Shown here in pieces: positions 1 to 7,934 of a DNA stretch of 64,000 nt. Below the pieces are notes generated by a model, which was not told the origin of the DNA, did no database searches, and saw nothing but the letters and a program-made list of their open reading frames with translations. The translations under genes were made by a program, and so were the position numbers. The first letter of the stretch is position 1, and every line of letters starts with the position of its first letter. The DNA is from Desulfarculaceae bacterium (GTDB taxonomy: Bacteria; Desulfobacterota; Desulfarculia; Desulfarculales; Desulfarculaceae): assembly GCA_021737145.1 (NCBI GenBank), contig JAIPEN010000006.1, positions 1-64,000 of the forward strand. The letters run 5' to 3'.

Positions 1-265
1 CAACCGCAGAGGAATCATCTCAAACCTTTTTCAATACCTCATAAGGCGGGTCGTAGATTCTGCCGCCGTCACATACAAAGAGATCGTCCAAAGCGTCAAC
101 CCTATTAAGCTCGCTGATGCGTCATGCGGATAGGCTCATCGCGCCAATATCCTAAGATTGGCTGGGAGTTGGAATTTCTGCCCATTGATGGCGCAAGCAG
201 CCCCTCGCTTGCCGGGTGGAAAGTGCTCTTCCATCCATACAATTTAGAGAAGTCGGTGCGGAGGA

Positions 266-1258
266 ATGGCGAAAATGCCACGTATGGCTAAGGTATTGCT
301 AGTTTTGGTTGTTTTTGTTTTTGCGCTTGGAGTTACACCGGTTTCGGCCATGACCACCCTGGTCATGGGAACCGGCAAGCCGGGGGGCAACTACTACACC
401 TTTGGCAAAGTATTAGCCGAGGTTGTCAACGAAGAAAGCGCCGAGAGCGGCATCCGGATAAAGGTGGTGGCCTCGGAAGGGTCGGTGGAAAACCTCAAGG
501 GGCTGGAAAGCGGCAAGTATCAACTGGCCCTTGCCCAGGCGGACATGGTGTTTTTTGCCACCACGGGAAGGGGGCCTTGGAAAAAGGCCGGGTCGCAAGA
601 GAAGCTGCGTTCGATTTATGAAGTCTACACCGAAGCGGTAACCTGCGTGGCCACGGAGGCCTCGGGAATCCGTTCCGGCAAGGACCTCAAGGACAAGCGG
701 GTGGCCCTGGGCACCAAGGGATCGGGGACCCGCACCAACGCCTTGGAGGTGCTCAAGTACAATCTGCTAAGGCCCTCGGATCTGGGCCAGGCTTTGGATG
801 TGGGGCCGATCCAGGCCGAAAGGCTCATGTACCAGGGCAAGCTGGACGCCTTTTTCTACACCATAGGGCATCCCAACCCGACCTTGCAGAAATTCCTGGA
901 GTACTATGGCAAGGCCCGTCTGGTGGCCCTGCCGCCCTCCCCGGGTATGCTCCTGCAGAACCCCTATTTTGTGGAATACCCCATCTGGATCAGCGACTAC
1001 CCCGGCACCCACAACAAAGAGGGCAAGGTGCCCACCTTTGGCATCGAGGCCTACCTCATGTCCAGCAACAAGGTGCCGGCCAAGGTTATCTACGAGGTGG
1101 CCCGCTTGTTCCTGGCAAACCTGGATGTCTTCAAAAGTCGTCTCAAGGTGATGCTGGAGGTCAAGCCCCTGGAGAGATACAAAATTAAGGATAATGCCTG
1201 GATCGCCCCCTATCACGAGGGCATGCTGAAGCTGTTCAAGGGCGTGGGCTTGATTTAG
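266..1258 (+). CDS. TAXI-family TRAP transporter solute-binding protein
   Basis: Periplasmic substrate-binding component of a TRAP transporter of the TAXI type, about 330 aa, the usual family length. A signal peptide occupies roughly residues 1-28, with a hydrophobic run and a VSA cleavage site. The mature protein opens with the typical GTGKPGGNYYTFG ligand-loop region. A strong GGAGG at 260-264 sits only 1 nt before the first ATG (266) but 10 nt before an ATG at 275, so the true start may be 275. No membrane (DctQM-type) subunit lies next to it, so it must work with permeases encoded elsewhere or left of the window. The ligand cannot be told from sequence; glutamate-like and other carboxylates are known for the family. 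Confidence 0.88.
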   Translation: MAKMPRMAKVLLVLVVFVFALGVTPVSAMTTLVMGTGKPGGNYYTFGKVLAEVVNEESAESGIRIKVVASEGSVENLKGLESGKYQLALAQADMVFFATTGRGPWKKAGSQEKLRSIYEVYTEAVTCVATEASGIRSGKDLKDKRVALGTKGSGTRTNALEVLKYNLLRPSDLGQALDVGPIQAERLMYQGKLDAFFYTIGHPNPTLQKFLEYYGKARLVALPPSPGMLLQNPYFVEYPIWISDYPGTHNKEGKVPTFGIEAYLMSSNKVPAKVIYEVARLFLANLDVFKSRLKVMLEVKPLERYKIKDNAWIAPYHEGMLKLFKGVGLI

Positions 1259-1293
1259 CCCTTGGCACCGCGCCGGGCCCCTGGCGGCACGCC

Positions 1294-1332
1294 TTAAAAA
1301 AAAGCGGACCGGGCACCGCGCCCCGGTCCGCT
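1294..1332 (-). terminator. Rho-independent terminator of the ANTAR gene
   Basis: An 11-bp inverted repeat (AGCGGACCGGG / CCCGGTCCGCT, 1303-1313 and 1322-1332) is followed on the minus strand by a run of eight T. It lies downstream of the minus-strand gene ending at 1371. On the plus strand the stem is followed by C-rich sequence, so it serves mainly the minus-strand transcript. Confidence 0.75.
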
Positions 1333-1370
1333 CCCCCCACCCGGATTCCGGCCGCAAGGCCTGGGCCGGG

Positions 1371-1958
1371 TTATTCTTTGTCGCCGTTGAAGATGCGGTT
1401 GGTGGCGATGATCTTCTTGGCCACTTCCACCAGTTTTTGATTGGTGCTCCGCGCCTGCTGCTGCAGCTTGCTCATGGCCTCCGGCTCGCTGAGTCCCAGG
1501 GCGGCGATGACGATGCTCTTGGCCCGCTCGATGATCTCCCGGTCGGCCAGTTGCCGCTTGGCCTGCTCCAGCTGCTCCCACAGGTGGCAATAGCGCTCCT
1601 GCCAGTCAGCGGCCATGGTCAGCACCATCCTGGCAAGTCCCGCCCCGTGGCTGGGCCCGATCAGGCCCAGGGCGTGGCAATCCAGGGACAGACCCTCAAT
1701 GGCTTGGTCCAGGACCGCGGCGGCAACCACCAGGCCCACCTCATTGGCGGCCAGCACCAGGGCCCAGGCCCGGCGCTGCTCCTCATCAAATCCCCACAAA
1801 TCCCACAGCACCAAGCGTCCGCCGCACCGGGCGTCCTCGGGCAAAGTGGGAGCGGCTGGGTCCAGCTCCAGCACCTCGGCCTGAGCCAGGGCCTCGCCGA
1901 GCATGTCATTAAGCGGGGAGCCGTTTTGGTGCAGCATCGCGATGCGTAAGCGGTTCAA
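1371..1958 (-). CDS. ANTAR-domain antiterminator / response-regulator-like protein
   Basis: 195 aa. The C-terminal ~60 residues (about 130-190) are a three-helix ANTAR RNA-binding domain, seen in the run ADREIIERAKSIVIAALG followed by SEPEAMSKLQQQAR. Such domains bind paired hairpins in leaders and prevent termination. The N-terminal ~125 residues look like a degenerate receiver or AmiR/NasR-type sensing domain; I do not see a clear phosphoacceptor Asp with its usual neighbours. It is a single gene with its own terminator and lies tail to tail with the TAXI gene. Its RNA target is unknown. Confidence 0.75.
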   Translation of the reverse strand: MNRLRIAMLHQNGSPLNDMLGEALAQAEVLELDPAAPTLPEDARCGGRLVLWDLWGFDEEQRRAWALVLAANEVGLVVAAAVLDQAIEGLSLDCHALGLIGPSHGAGLARMVLTMAADWQERYCHLWEQLEQAKRQLADREIIERAKSIVIAALGLSEPEAMSKLQQQARSTNQKLVEVAKKIIATNRIFNGDKE

Positions 1959-2111
1959 GGCGCGCCTCCTTTGCCGGAGACCTTTTGCAAGGCCGCGGCC
2001 AAGGAGAGGCGATATTTTTAACCGAAATATATCAGGAAGATAAGTCCGGGAGACCGGAGAGGGGCCGGGGCAAGTTACGGCAAGGCAGCCAAGATTTACC
2101 GAAGGCCGGGC

Positions 2112-3131
2112 CTAGGAGCGGCGCTGCACCACGTAGGGAGCCACGGCCAGAAGGGTTTCCATCTCCGCCGAGGGAGGCTCCGGGCCCATGAGGGGACGCA
2201 GGGCCTCTTGGGCGGCGGCGGCATGCTCCCAGGCTCGCTCAAAGGTGTGGGTCACCCCGCCGGCCCGGCGCACCATCTCCTTGGCCTGGGCGGCGGCCTC
2301 CGGATTGGTGGGCGCGGCCTCGGCCAACTCCAGCAGGCGGGGCCTCTCATCCGGCGGGCAGTGCTCGCGGGCGTGGATGAAGGGCAGGGTGATCTTGCCC
2401 TCGGCCAGGTCGTGCCCCACCGGCTTGCCGAACTCGTGCTCGGTGCCCACGTAGTCCAGGGCGTCGTCCACCATCTGGAAAGCCATGCCCAGTTCGGCGC
2501 CATAGGCGTAGAAGGCGTCGATGGTGGCCTGGGGAGCGCCCGCGGCGATGGCCCCCATCTGGCAGGCCGCCGCGATGAGCACCGCGGTCTTGGCCTCGAT
2601 GACCTTGCGGTAGTTGGCCTCGTCCAGTTCGAAATCGCCGGTGAACAGCAGCTCCAGCACCTGGCCCTCGGCCATGATGGTGGTGCAGTCGGTCAGGGCG
2701 GTGACGAAACGGTGGTCCGGAAGCTCGGCGGCCAGGGAGTAGCTCTTGGAGAACAGGAAGTCGCCCACCAGGATCACTGCGTCGTTGCCATACTCGGTGC
2801 GCGCCGCCGGGCGTCCCCGCCTGAGCCCGGCCTCGTCGATCACGTCGTCGTGCAGCAGGGTGGCCGCGTGCAGGTATTCGAAGATGGCCGCGTGGCGGGC
2901 CTGGCCTTGCCGGCCGGCCGCGGCCGAGGCCAGCAGATAGAGCACCGGCCGAAGGCGCTTGCCCCCGCTGAAGATGATGTAGCGGCTCACCTGCTCGATG
3001 TAGGGCACGTGGCTCTTGAGGGTGTCTTCCAGGGCCTGGTCGGCCGGTTCGGCCAAGGCCAGCACCCGGGCGCGTAGCTCGGCGGGCTCCAGGGCTCCGG
3101 GCAGGGTCTTGGGGGCGGAATCGCTAGGCAA
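2112..3131 (-). CDS. ispB: Polyprenyl diphosphate synthase (octaprenyl type)
   Basis: Trans-isoprenyl diphosphate synthase, 339 aa, which elongates FPP with IPP to the side chain of menaquinone or ubiquinone. GGKRLRP lies at residues 56-62. The first Asp-rich motif is D95-D96-x2-D99 (in LLHDDVID) and the second is D222-D223-x2-D226 (in FQMVDDALDY). KTA at about 181 is also present. The small residues before the first motif fit a long-chain product, but chain length is not provable here. In an anaerobe the product most likely builds menaquinone. A divergent promoter candidate lies at 3164-3190. The symbol is by family. Confidence 0.9.
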   Translation of the reverse strand: MPSDSAPKTLPGALEPAELRARVLALAEPADQALEDTLKSHVPYIEQVSRYIIFSGGKRLRPVLYLLASAAAGRQGQARHAAIFEYLHAATLLHDDVIDEAGLRRGRPAARTEYGNDAVILVGDFLFSKSYSLAAELPDHRFVTALTDCTTIMAEGQVLELLFTGDFELDEANYRKVIEAKTAVLIAAACQMGAIAAGAPQATIDAFYAYGAELGMAFQMVDDALDYVGTEHEFGKPVGHDLAEGKITLPFIHAREHCPPDERPRLLELAEAAPTNPEAAAQAKEMVRRAGGVTHTFERAWEHAAAAQEALRPLMGPEPPSAEMETLLAVAPYVVQRRS

Positions 3132-3163
3132 GGGAATCCTTTCGCAAAATGGCTACAGGCTCG

Positions 3164-3190
3164 AATATACCACAGCAAGGCCCGTGTCAA
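3164..3190 (-). promoter_or_regulatory. Sigma-70-like promoter for the polyprenyl synthase gene
   Basis: On the minus strand TTGACA (3190-3185) and TATATT (3169-3164) are separated by 15 bp, and the start codon is about 33 bp further on. The spacer is slightly short; a TATTCG hexamer two bases on would give 17 bp. Confidence 0.45.
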
Positions 3191-3211
3191 TCGCCATCCC
3201 CGGCTAAAGGC

Positions 3212-3240
3212 TTACGAAAGGCGTTTAATGATGGTATATA
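3212..3240 (+). promoter_or_regulatory. Promoter of tRNA-Leu(UAA)
   Basis: TTACGA (3212-3217), a 17-bp spacer and TATATA (3235-3240) end 22 bp before the tRNA 5' end, the right place for a tRNA promoter. Confidence 0.5.
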
Positions 3241-3262
3241 TTTCACCACCATGATTCCAAGA

Positions 3263-3350
3263 GCCTGGGTGGTGGAACTGGTAGACACAGGGGACTTAAA
3301 ATCCCCAGGGGCAAAACCCCGTGCGGGTTCGAATCCCGCCCTAGGCACCA
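3263..3350 (+). tRNA. tRNA-Leu (anticodon UAA)
   Basis: An 88-nt class II tRNA with encoded CCA. The acceptor stem GCCTGGG pairs with CCTAGGC. The anticodon stem GGGGA/TCCCC encloses loop CTTAAAA, giving anticodon TAA. A long variable arm is present, as in leucine tRNAs, and the T-loop is GGTTCGAATCC. Its 3' end faces the 20-kb island-like region that starts immediately downstream. Confidence 0.97.
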
Positions 3351-3413
3351 AGTAAAACAGTTAGTCGCATGGTTAGATACAATTTGGATTCTAGCCGTTT
3401 TTATGTGAAATGG

Positions 3414-3658
3414 TGATTACGGATGGAATAAGTCTAACCGTTTGTTATGAAATAACTTGGTCTCTGGGAATGTGGGATTTGTGTTGGATCAGGGGACGGG
3501 TGTGTGGGTGATTACGGATGGAATAAGTCTAACCGTTTGTTATGAAATAACTTGGTCTCTGGGTGATTACGGATGGAATAAGTCTAACCGTTTGTTATGA
3601 AATAACTTGGTCTCTGGGAATGTGGGATTTGTGTTGGATCAGGGGACGGGTGTGTGGG
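3414..3658 (+). repeat. Tandem direct repeats, pattern A-B-A-A-B
   Basis: Two modules repeat exactly. Module A is 55 bp (3414-3468, 3509-3563, 3564-3618) and module B is 40 bp (3469-3508, 3619-3658). The order is A-B-A-A-B with no other DNA between copies. A contains a small palindrome GTTATGAAATAAC (3444-3456 in the first copy). Identity between copies points to recent duplication. It is not a CRISPR repeat-spacer layout. It sits 300 bp upstream of a cas9 fragment and may belong to that relic. Confidence 0.9.
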
Positions 3659-3957
3659 AATGGGAAGGCTTCCCACTGGATTTGGGGCACCATATCCCAC
3701 AGAAAAAATGACAGCCTGAGCATATCCTCTGACTGCCAGAGGAGCTCCTTGCTGGCATCAGCACAACAAGTTGAAAAATCTCAGGCCCTAAAAAGGAGCT
3801 GTCCCTGAAGCAAAAATGCTCCAGGGACAGTGCCCCTCGTAGTCCGAAGACCTTATCACAGCAACGCTTCCTGCACCGCCATGCTATGATGCCCTATCAT
3901 ATTTGGGGGAATACTAACCTGTCAAGATCAAATCACCGAAACAAACTGGGGGCCCCG
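3659..3957. other. Gene-free stretch between the repeats and the cas9 fragment
   Basis: No convincing gene. It holds an inverted repeat CTGTCCCTG (3799-3807) / CAGGGACAG (3822-3830). An overlapping alternative pairing is GGAGC (3795-3799) / GCTCC (3818-3822). Such a structure could be a remnant of a tracrRNA-like or transposon-end element, but nothing shows which. Confidence 0.4.
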
Positions 3958-4224
3958 ATGGCGACAATATTAGGTCTGGACGTTGGGATCACCTCGGTTG
4001 GCTTCGCGCTCATCGATGAAGAATCACAGTCAATCGTCGCCAACGGGGTTCATATTTTCGACGCCGCCGAGCAACCGAAAACAGGGGCATCGCTAGCTAC
4101 CCCGCGACGTTTGGCACGGGGGCAGCGCCGCCTGTCAAGGGCGCCGTGGGCCTGGTTGGCGCCGGGCCGGGCGCCGGCTAACCCATGGCGCGAAATGCTT
4201 GGCGCACCCATATCGTCATTATGA
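3958..4224 (+). pseudogene. cas9: 5' fragment of a type II CRISPR cas9 gene
   Basis: The ORF from ATG 3958 begins with the RuvC-I segment of Cas9: ILGLDVGITSVGFALIDEES, then HIFDAAEQPKTGASLATPRR and LARGQRRLSR, just where the arginine-rich bridge helix should start. In intact Cas9 this Asp (DVGITS) is a catalytic RuvC residue. After about residue 61 (near 4140) the similarity stops abruptly, and a GC-rich tail of unrelated residues runs to a stop at 4222-4224. A full Cas9 exceeds 1000 aa, so this is a dead fragment. No cas1, cas2 or CRISPR array is visible nearby. An in-frame upstream extension to 3886 does not look like Cas9. Confidence 0.8.
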
Positions 4225-4410
4225 AAACAACCCAAAAAACATAATGCCTATAATATTCGTTTGTTTGCCGTGGGGATCAAATAACGATAACAGGTTGAAA
4301 ATTAAATAAAATTTAAATTAAGTTAGACTGTAACAACACGCCTAGGTAGAACTAGTTGGTAATAAAAGTTCCTAAATCATATAGACGTTATAAAAAATAG
4401 CAAAATTTTG

Positions 4411-4440
4411 TTGACGCATTATTGTAAATTTGGCTAATAT
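4411..4440 (+). promoter_or_regulatory. Promoter for the island catabolic genes
   Basis: TTGACG (4411-4416), an 18-bp spacer and TAATAT (4435-4440) in AT-rich DNA, about 100 bp before the first MaoC-like gene. It is the only good promoter seen before this co-oriented gene run. Confidence 0.55.
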
Positions 4441-4486
4441 CTGTCCCGCGATTGAATTTGACCAGATAAGTCATTCTGTTGTTCGT

Positions 4487-4519
4487 GCCCCTGCCAAACG
4501 AGTAGCAGGGGCGTTTGGC
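4487..4519 (+). promoter_or_regulatory. Interleaved inverted repeats in the 5' leader
   Basis: GCCCCTGC (4487-4494) pairs with GCAGGGGC (4505-4512), while GCCAAACG (4493-4500) pairs with CGTTTGGC (4512-4519). The two stems overlap and interleave, so they are either mutually exclusive or form a pseudoknot-like fold. The element ends 20 nt before the start codon at 4540, a position where it could affect translation. Confidence 0.4.
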
Positions 4520-4539
4520 CGGCCGGAGTGGGAGTATTT

Positions 4540-4944
4540 ATGAGCGCTCAAAATTTGGATGACATGCAGGTTGGAGAAGACCTCGGCTCGGTGGAGTACG
4601 AAATCACCGACCAGGAGGTGGCGCGGTTCTTCGGAGGCGTGGGCGACTACACCTTTAAGGGGGAGGCTGCCAAGGGCAACCGATGTCTGCCGCCCATCAT
4701 GATCGGCAACGACTACCTCAAGCTCTACAAGAAAAAATACACTACAGTGGGCGCCTTGCACGCTAAGTTGCAGATGGAGGCCCTGGGCTGTTTGCGCAGC
4801 AATGAAAAGGTTACCACCAGCGGAAAAGTCCTGGATAAATTCAACAAACGGGGCAAAACATCGGTGATCATATTGACCAGCACCACGGACTCCGATGGCA
4901 AACCCATAGTGAACTTCACCATAAAATTAACATATATATTTTAG
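4540..4944 (+). CDS. MaoC-like (hot-dog fold) protein, first of a pair
   Basis: 134 aa from ATG 4540, with GGGAG at 4530-4534 as ribosome site; an in-frame GTG at 4528 is less likely. The sequence fits the FAS1-type/MaoC N-terminal hot-dog half that binds an acyl-CoA thioester. The classic hydratase Asp-x4-His pair is not evident, so this half is probably the non-catalytic partner in a two-gene hydratase with the next gene, as seen for split MaoC pairs. It begins the island's catabolic run and is followed after 22 bp by the second MaoC gene. Exact acyl substrate unknown. Confidence 0.65.
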   Translation: MSAQNLDDMQVGEDLGSVEYEITDQEVARFFGGVGDYTFKGEAAKGNRCLPPIMIGNDYLKLYKKKYTTVGALHAKLQMEALGCLRSNEKVTTSGKVLDKFNKRGKTSVIILTSTTDSDGKPIVNFTIKLTYIF

Positions 4945-4966
4945 TTGATTCACCGGGAGAATTCAC

Positions 4967-5389
4967 ATGACGGGTAGTGCCAAGCAACTGGTTGCCGGCT
5001 CAAAATTGGGCCCTGAGAAAATGGAAATGACTCTGGAGAAAATGCGGACCTATGAAAACTGGCCGGCTGTAAAAAATGTGCACTGCGACGAACAAGTAGC
5101 CAAGGAGGTTGGATTTTCCCAACCTATTTGCCGCGCCGTGATGTTCAGCGCGGCGGCGGACAAGATGCTTTATAGCACCTTCGGTCCCGCGGTTCTCACC
5201 GGCAATAAGCTGTCTCTTAAATATTTGAAGGCGATGCTTCCCGGGGACACCTGTGTTGCCCATGGGGAGGTAAAGAGCGTTACCGAGATCCCGGGCCATA
5301 TCAACTATTCAATAGATATATGGCTGGAAAATCAGGATCAGGAAAAGGTAGCAAGCGGCGAAGCCGAGGTTTCCATAGCAAGCGCGTGA
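4967..5389 (+). CDS. MaoC-like (hot-dog fold) protein, second of a pair
   Basis: 140 aa, MaoC/hot-dog family. The segment VGFSQPICRAVMFSAAAD occupies the place of the usual H-G-x-x-x hydratase helix, but the expected catalytic His of GxxAHG is replaced (Cys-Arg here). Hydratase activity is therefore doubtful, or uses a different geometry. It lies 22 bp after the first MaoC half and 19 bp before the CoA-transferase, so the three are probably cotranscribed and act on the same acyl-CoA. Confidence 0.6.
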   Translation: MTGSAKQLVAGSKLGPEKMEMTLEKMRTYENWPAVKNVHCDEQVAKEVGFSQPICRAVMFSAAADKMLYSTFGPAVLTGNKLSLKYLKAMLPGDTCVAHGEVKSVTEIPGHINYSIDIWLENQDQEKVASGEAEVSIASA

Positions 5390-5408
5390 CAGCACCGGGG
5401 CGATAGTA

Positions 5409-6602
5409 ATGAACGAAGTTTTATCGGGTATCAGGGTTCTTGATTTCGGGCGGCACATTTCCGGTCCCATGGCGTCGTTGATGCTGGCCGATTTCGGGGC
5501 CGAGGTCATAAGGATCGACCGGCCCGGGGGCGATGAAGACCGCTTCATGGGGCTTCCCTCCAAAAACAACGACAGCTATGCCTTCATGAATTTCTCCAGG
5601 AACAAAAAGGGCATCACCCTGGACTTCATGCATAGCAAGGAAGGCTTTGAGATTCTAATGAAGCTCATCGCCAAGTCCGATGTGCTGGTGCACAATTATT
5701 CTCCAATGGCCGTAAAAAAGCTGGGCATCGACTACGAGACGGTCAGCGCCCTGAACCCCCGCCTGATCTACGTGGAGATCACCGGTTTCGGCAGCGACGG
5801 CCCCTATGACCGGCGCCTGGGATTCGACCAGATCGCCCAGGCCATGTCCGGGGCCATGCACATCACCGGACAGCCCGACATGCCTCCGCAAAGGGCCGAG
5901 GTGCGCTACTCGGACTTCGGCACCGGCTTCTTCGGCGCCTACGGAGTGGCGTTGGCGCTCTTGGAACGCGAGAAGACCGGCAAGGGCCAGAAGATAGAGG
6001 CCAACCTCCTGCGCACCGCGGTGTTCATGAACGCATCGCCGGTGACAGAGTATCGGGCAACCGGCAAGGTGCGCGGACGCATCGGCAACCGTTCCTGGTA
6101 CGCGGGCACCTCCGACCTTTTCAAAACCAAGGACCAGAAGTGGGTCTACATCTCCACGGTCACGCGCCACCTGTACGAGCGCTCCATGGAGCTGTTTGGG
6201 CGTACTGACCTCTTGGAGCGGCCTGACATCAAGACCGACTACGACCGCTTCGTGCACCGCCAGGAGTTGGACAAAGTGATGGCCGACTGGGTGGCCCGAC
6301 ACGACAGCGGCGAGTTGGCCGAGAAGTTCGAGGCGGCGCGGCTACCCTATGGCTTTGTGTACGACGCCACCCAGGTGGACGTGGACCCCGCCGTGGTGCA
6401 CGACAAGATGCTGGTGAAAAAGACTAACTATGACGGCGAGGAGGTCACTCTGTCCGATGTGCCCTTACACCTGAAGGACAACCCGGGCTCGGTGAAGATG
6501 GCGGCTCCGGTCGTGGGCGAGCACAACCAGGACATCTACAAAAACGTGCTGGGCATGAGCGACCAGGAACTGGCCGACCTTGAAGAGAGAAAGATCATTT
6601 GA
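5409..6602 (+). CDS. CaiB/BaiF family (class III) CoA-transferase
   Basis: 397 aa, full family length. Type III CoA-transferases move CoA between carboxylic acids through an aspartyl-CoA intermediate in the cytoplasm. The N-terminal VLDFGRHISGPMASLMLADF and GAEVIRIDRPGGDEDR blocks and the YDRRLGFDQIAQAMSGAM segment are typical. The nucleophilic Asp should be in the region around residue 160-170 (RYSDFGTGFFGAY). In context it probably activates the acid imported by the TRAP transporter encoded next, using a product CoA-ester as donor. Confidence 0.88.
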   Translation: MNEVLSGIRVLDFGRHISGPMASLMLADFGAEVIRIDRPGGDEDRFMGLPSKNNDSYAFMNFSRNKKGITLDFMHSKEGFEILMKLIAKSDVLVHNYSPMAVKKLGIDYETVSALNPRLIYVEITGFGSDGPYDRRLGFDQIAQAMSGAMHITGQPDMPPQRAEVRYSDFGTGFFGAYGVALALLEREKTGKGQKIEANLLRTAVFMNASPVTEYRATGKVRGRIGNRSWYAGTSDLFKTKDQKWVYISTVTRHLYERSMELFGRTDLLERPDIKTDYDRFVHRQELDKVMADWVARHDSGELAEKFEAARLPYGFVYDATQVDVDPAVVHDKMLVKKTNYDGEEVTLSDVPLHLKDNPGSVKMAAPVVGEHNQDIYKNVLGMSDQELADLEERKII

Positions 6603-6714
6603 TCCGCGGCGTGGCGCATGCCTGCGGAGCATTGGTTGACATGGCGAAAAAGTACTTAGCGGTAAGGTCGAAACACAATGGAAGCAACTTTGGACTAATT
6701 GATGAGGGAGGGAA

Positions 6715-7758
6715 ATGAGACCGATGAAACTTAAAAAAACCACTTTTATTAGTTTGCTGTGTGCCGTAGCCATCTTCGGATTTGTGAGCATGGCAAGCGC
6801 GGCAAAAACCCTGTCGGTGGCCCTGTATCAGGCGCCCACCCACGAGCTGAGCGTGTGGATCAAGGAGTTGGCCCCCATGCTGGCCCAGATGAGCAACAAC
6901 GAGCTCAAGGCCAAGGTCTACGACGCAGGCACCATCGCCAAGGCCCGCGAGATGATCGACGCGGTGCAGCGCAACCTGGCGGACGTGGGCTTCGTGTACC
7001 CGGGCTTCAACTCCTCCACCATACCGGTGATGGAGGTGGTGGGCGCGGTCCCCTTCCTGATTCGCAACAACTATGAGTGGTGGAAGGCCTGGCCCAAGAT
7101 CGTGCCCGTGTTGCAGAAGGCTCTGGAGGACAAGGGATACGACAACATCGTTGTGTGCGCGGTTCCTTATTACGGCGGCTGGTACAAAATCGCCACCAAG
7201 GGCAAGGCCGTGAAGGTGCCTGACGATCTCAAGGGCATCAAGATCAAGGCGGTGGGCAAGGGCCTGAGGGACTATGTGTCCAAGGTCGGCGGCAGCTCGG
7301 TGTCGATCTCCACCGCGGAGGTTTACGAGGCCGCCAGCAGGGGCCTGCTGCAGGGCACCATCGGCTGCCACACCCACTGGACGGGCTGGAAGCAGATGGA
7401 AGTGTTCGACCACCTGCTGGACCTGCCGGTGGCACCCACCACCATGCTCTTCTACATAAACAAGAGCACACTGAAGAAGCTGGGTCCCAAGGACGCGGCT
7501 GTTTTCACGAAGTTCTGCGAAATGACCTCGGCCATCATCACCATCGACTCCATGGTCTCCGAGGCCAAAAACGAAATGATCGCCTCCAGCAAGATGAAGT
7601 TCTACAAGCCCACCCAGGCTGAAATTGAGCTTTGGTACGCTCCTTCCAAGGAAGTCATCGCTGAATGGGTGAAGAGGTCCGCGCCTTACGGACAGGAAAT
7701 TGTAGATATCGTCGAAAAGGTGCGTAACTCCAAAAAGAAGAACTTTCTTAACTACTAA
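6715..7758 (+). CDS. dctP: TRAP transporter substrate-binding protein, DctP family
   Basis: 347 aa periplasmic receptor. The signal peptide covers about residues 1-29 (basic start, hydrophobic core, ASA cleavage). The mature part has the DctP fold signatures: VGFVYPGF, DDLKGIKIKAVGKG and the GLLQGTIGCHTHW ligand region. GGGAGGG at 6706-6712 fits ATG 6724 better (11 nt) than ATG 6715 (2 nt), so the start may be three codons later. It forms a complete DctPQM transporter with the next two genes. A perfect 13-bp hairpin follows the gene, as often seen where the binding protein is made in excess over the membrane parts. The ligand is probably the carboxylate processed by the surrounding CoA enzymes. 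Confidence 0.9.
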   Translation: MRPMKLKKTTFISLLCAVAIFGFVSMASAAKTLSVALYQAPTHELSVWIKELAPMLAQMSNNELKAKVYDAGTIAKAREMIDAVQRNLADVGFVYPGFNSSTIPVMEVVGAVPFLIRNNYEWWKAWPKIVPVLQKALEDKGYDNIVVCAVPYYGGWYKIATKGKAVKVPDDLKGIKIKAVGKGLRDYVSKVGGSSVSISTAEVYEAASRGLLQGTIGCHTHWTGWKQMEVFDHLLDLPVAPTTMLFYINKSTLKKLGPKDAAVFTKFCEMTSAIITIDSMVSEAKNEMIASSKMKFYKPTQAEIELWYAPSKEVIAEWVKRSAPYGQEIVDIVEKVRNSKKKNFLNY

Positions 7759-7775
7759 AATATGAAGGTTGGCAA

Positions 7776-7809
7776 AGGCGCTGCCCTGGTTTGATGCAGG
7801 GCAGCGCCT
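7776..7809 (+). promoter_or_regulatory. Perfect hairpin between dctP and dctQ
   Basis: A 13-bp perfect inverted repeat (7776-7788 and 7797-7809, AGGCGCTGCCCTG with its complement) around an 8-nt loop. No T-run follows, so it is more likely an mRNA-stabilising or processing structure protecting the dctP transcript than a full terminator. Confidence 0.6.
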
Positions 7810-7934
7810 GCGCCCACTGGACGCAAAATATTCCATACCGCTAACAAAATGGCAGCGTTCAAAGAAACGTAAATTGTCAAAAAAGGGTTTTCGTGAATAG
7901 GTAATCCAGGCTTAAACCGTTCGAGGGGACAACA

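Larger units (their letters stand above)
4225..4539. other. AT-rich intergenic region with promoter and leader of the catabolic run
   Basis: The stretch is strikingly AT-rich compared with the rest of the window and contains no credible gene. A sigma-70-like promoter lies at 4411-4440, followed by a leader with interleaved inverted repeats (4487-4519). The base composition suggests acquired DNA. Confidence 0.6.

Noticed and set aside
3414-3658. CRISPR array
   Set aside because: The repeats are 55- and 40-bp modules in an A-B-A-A-B order with identical content and no variable spacers.
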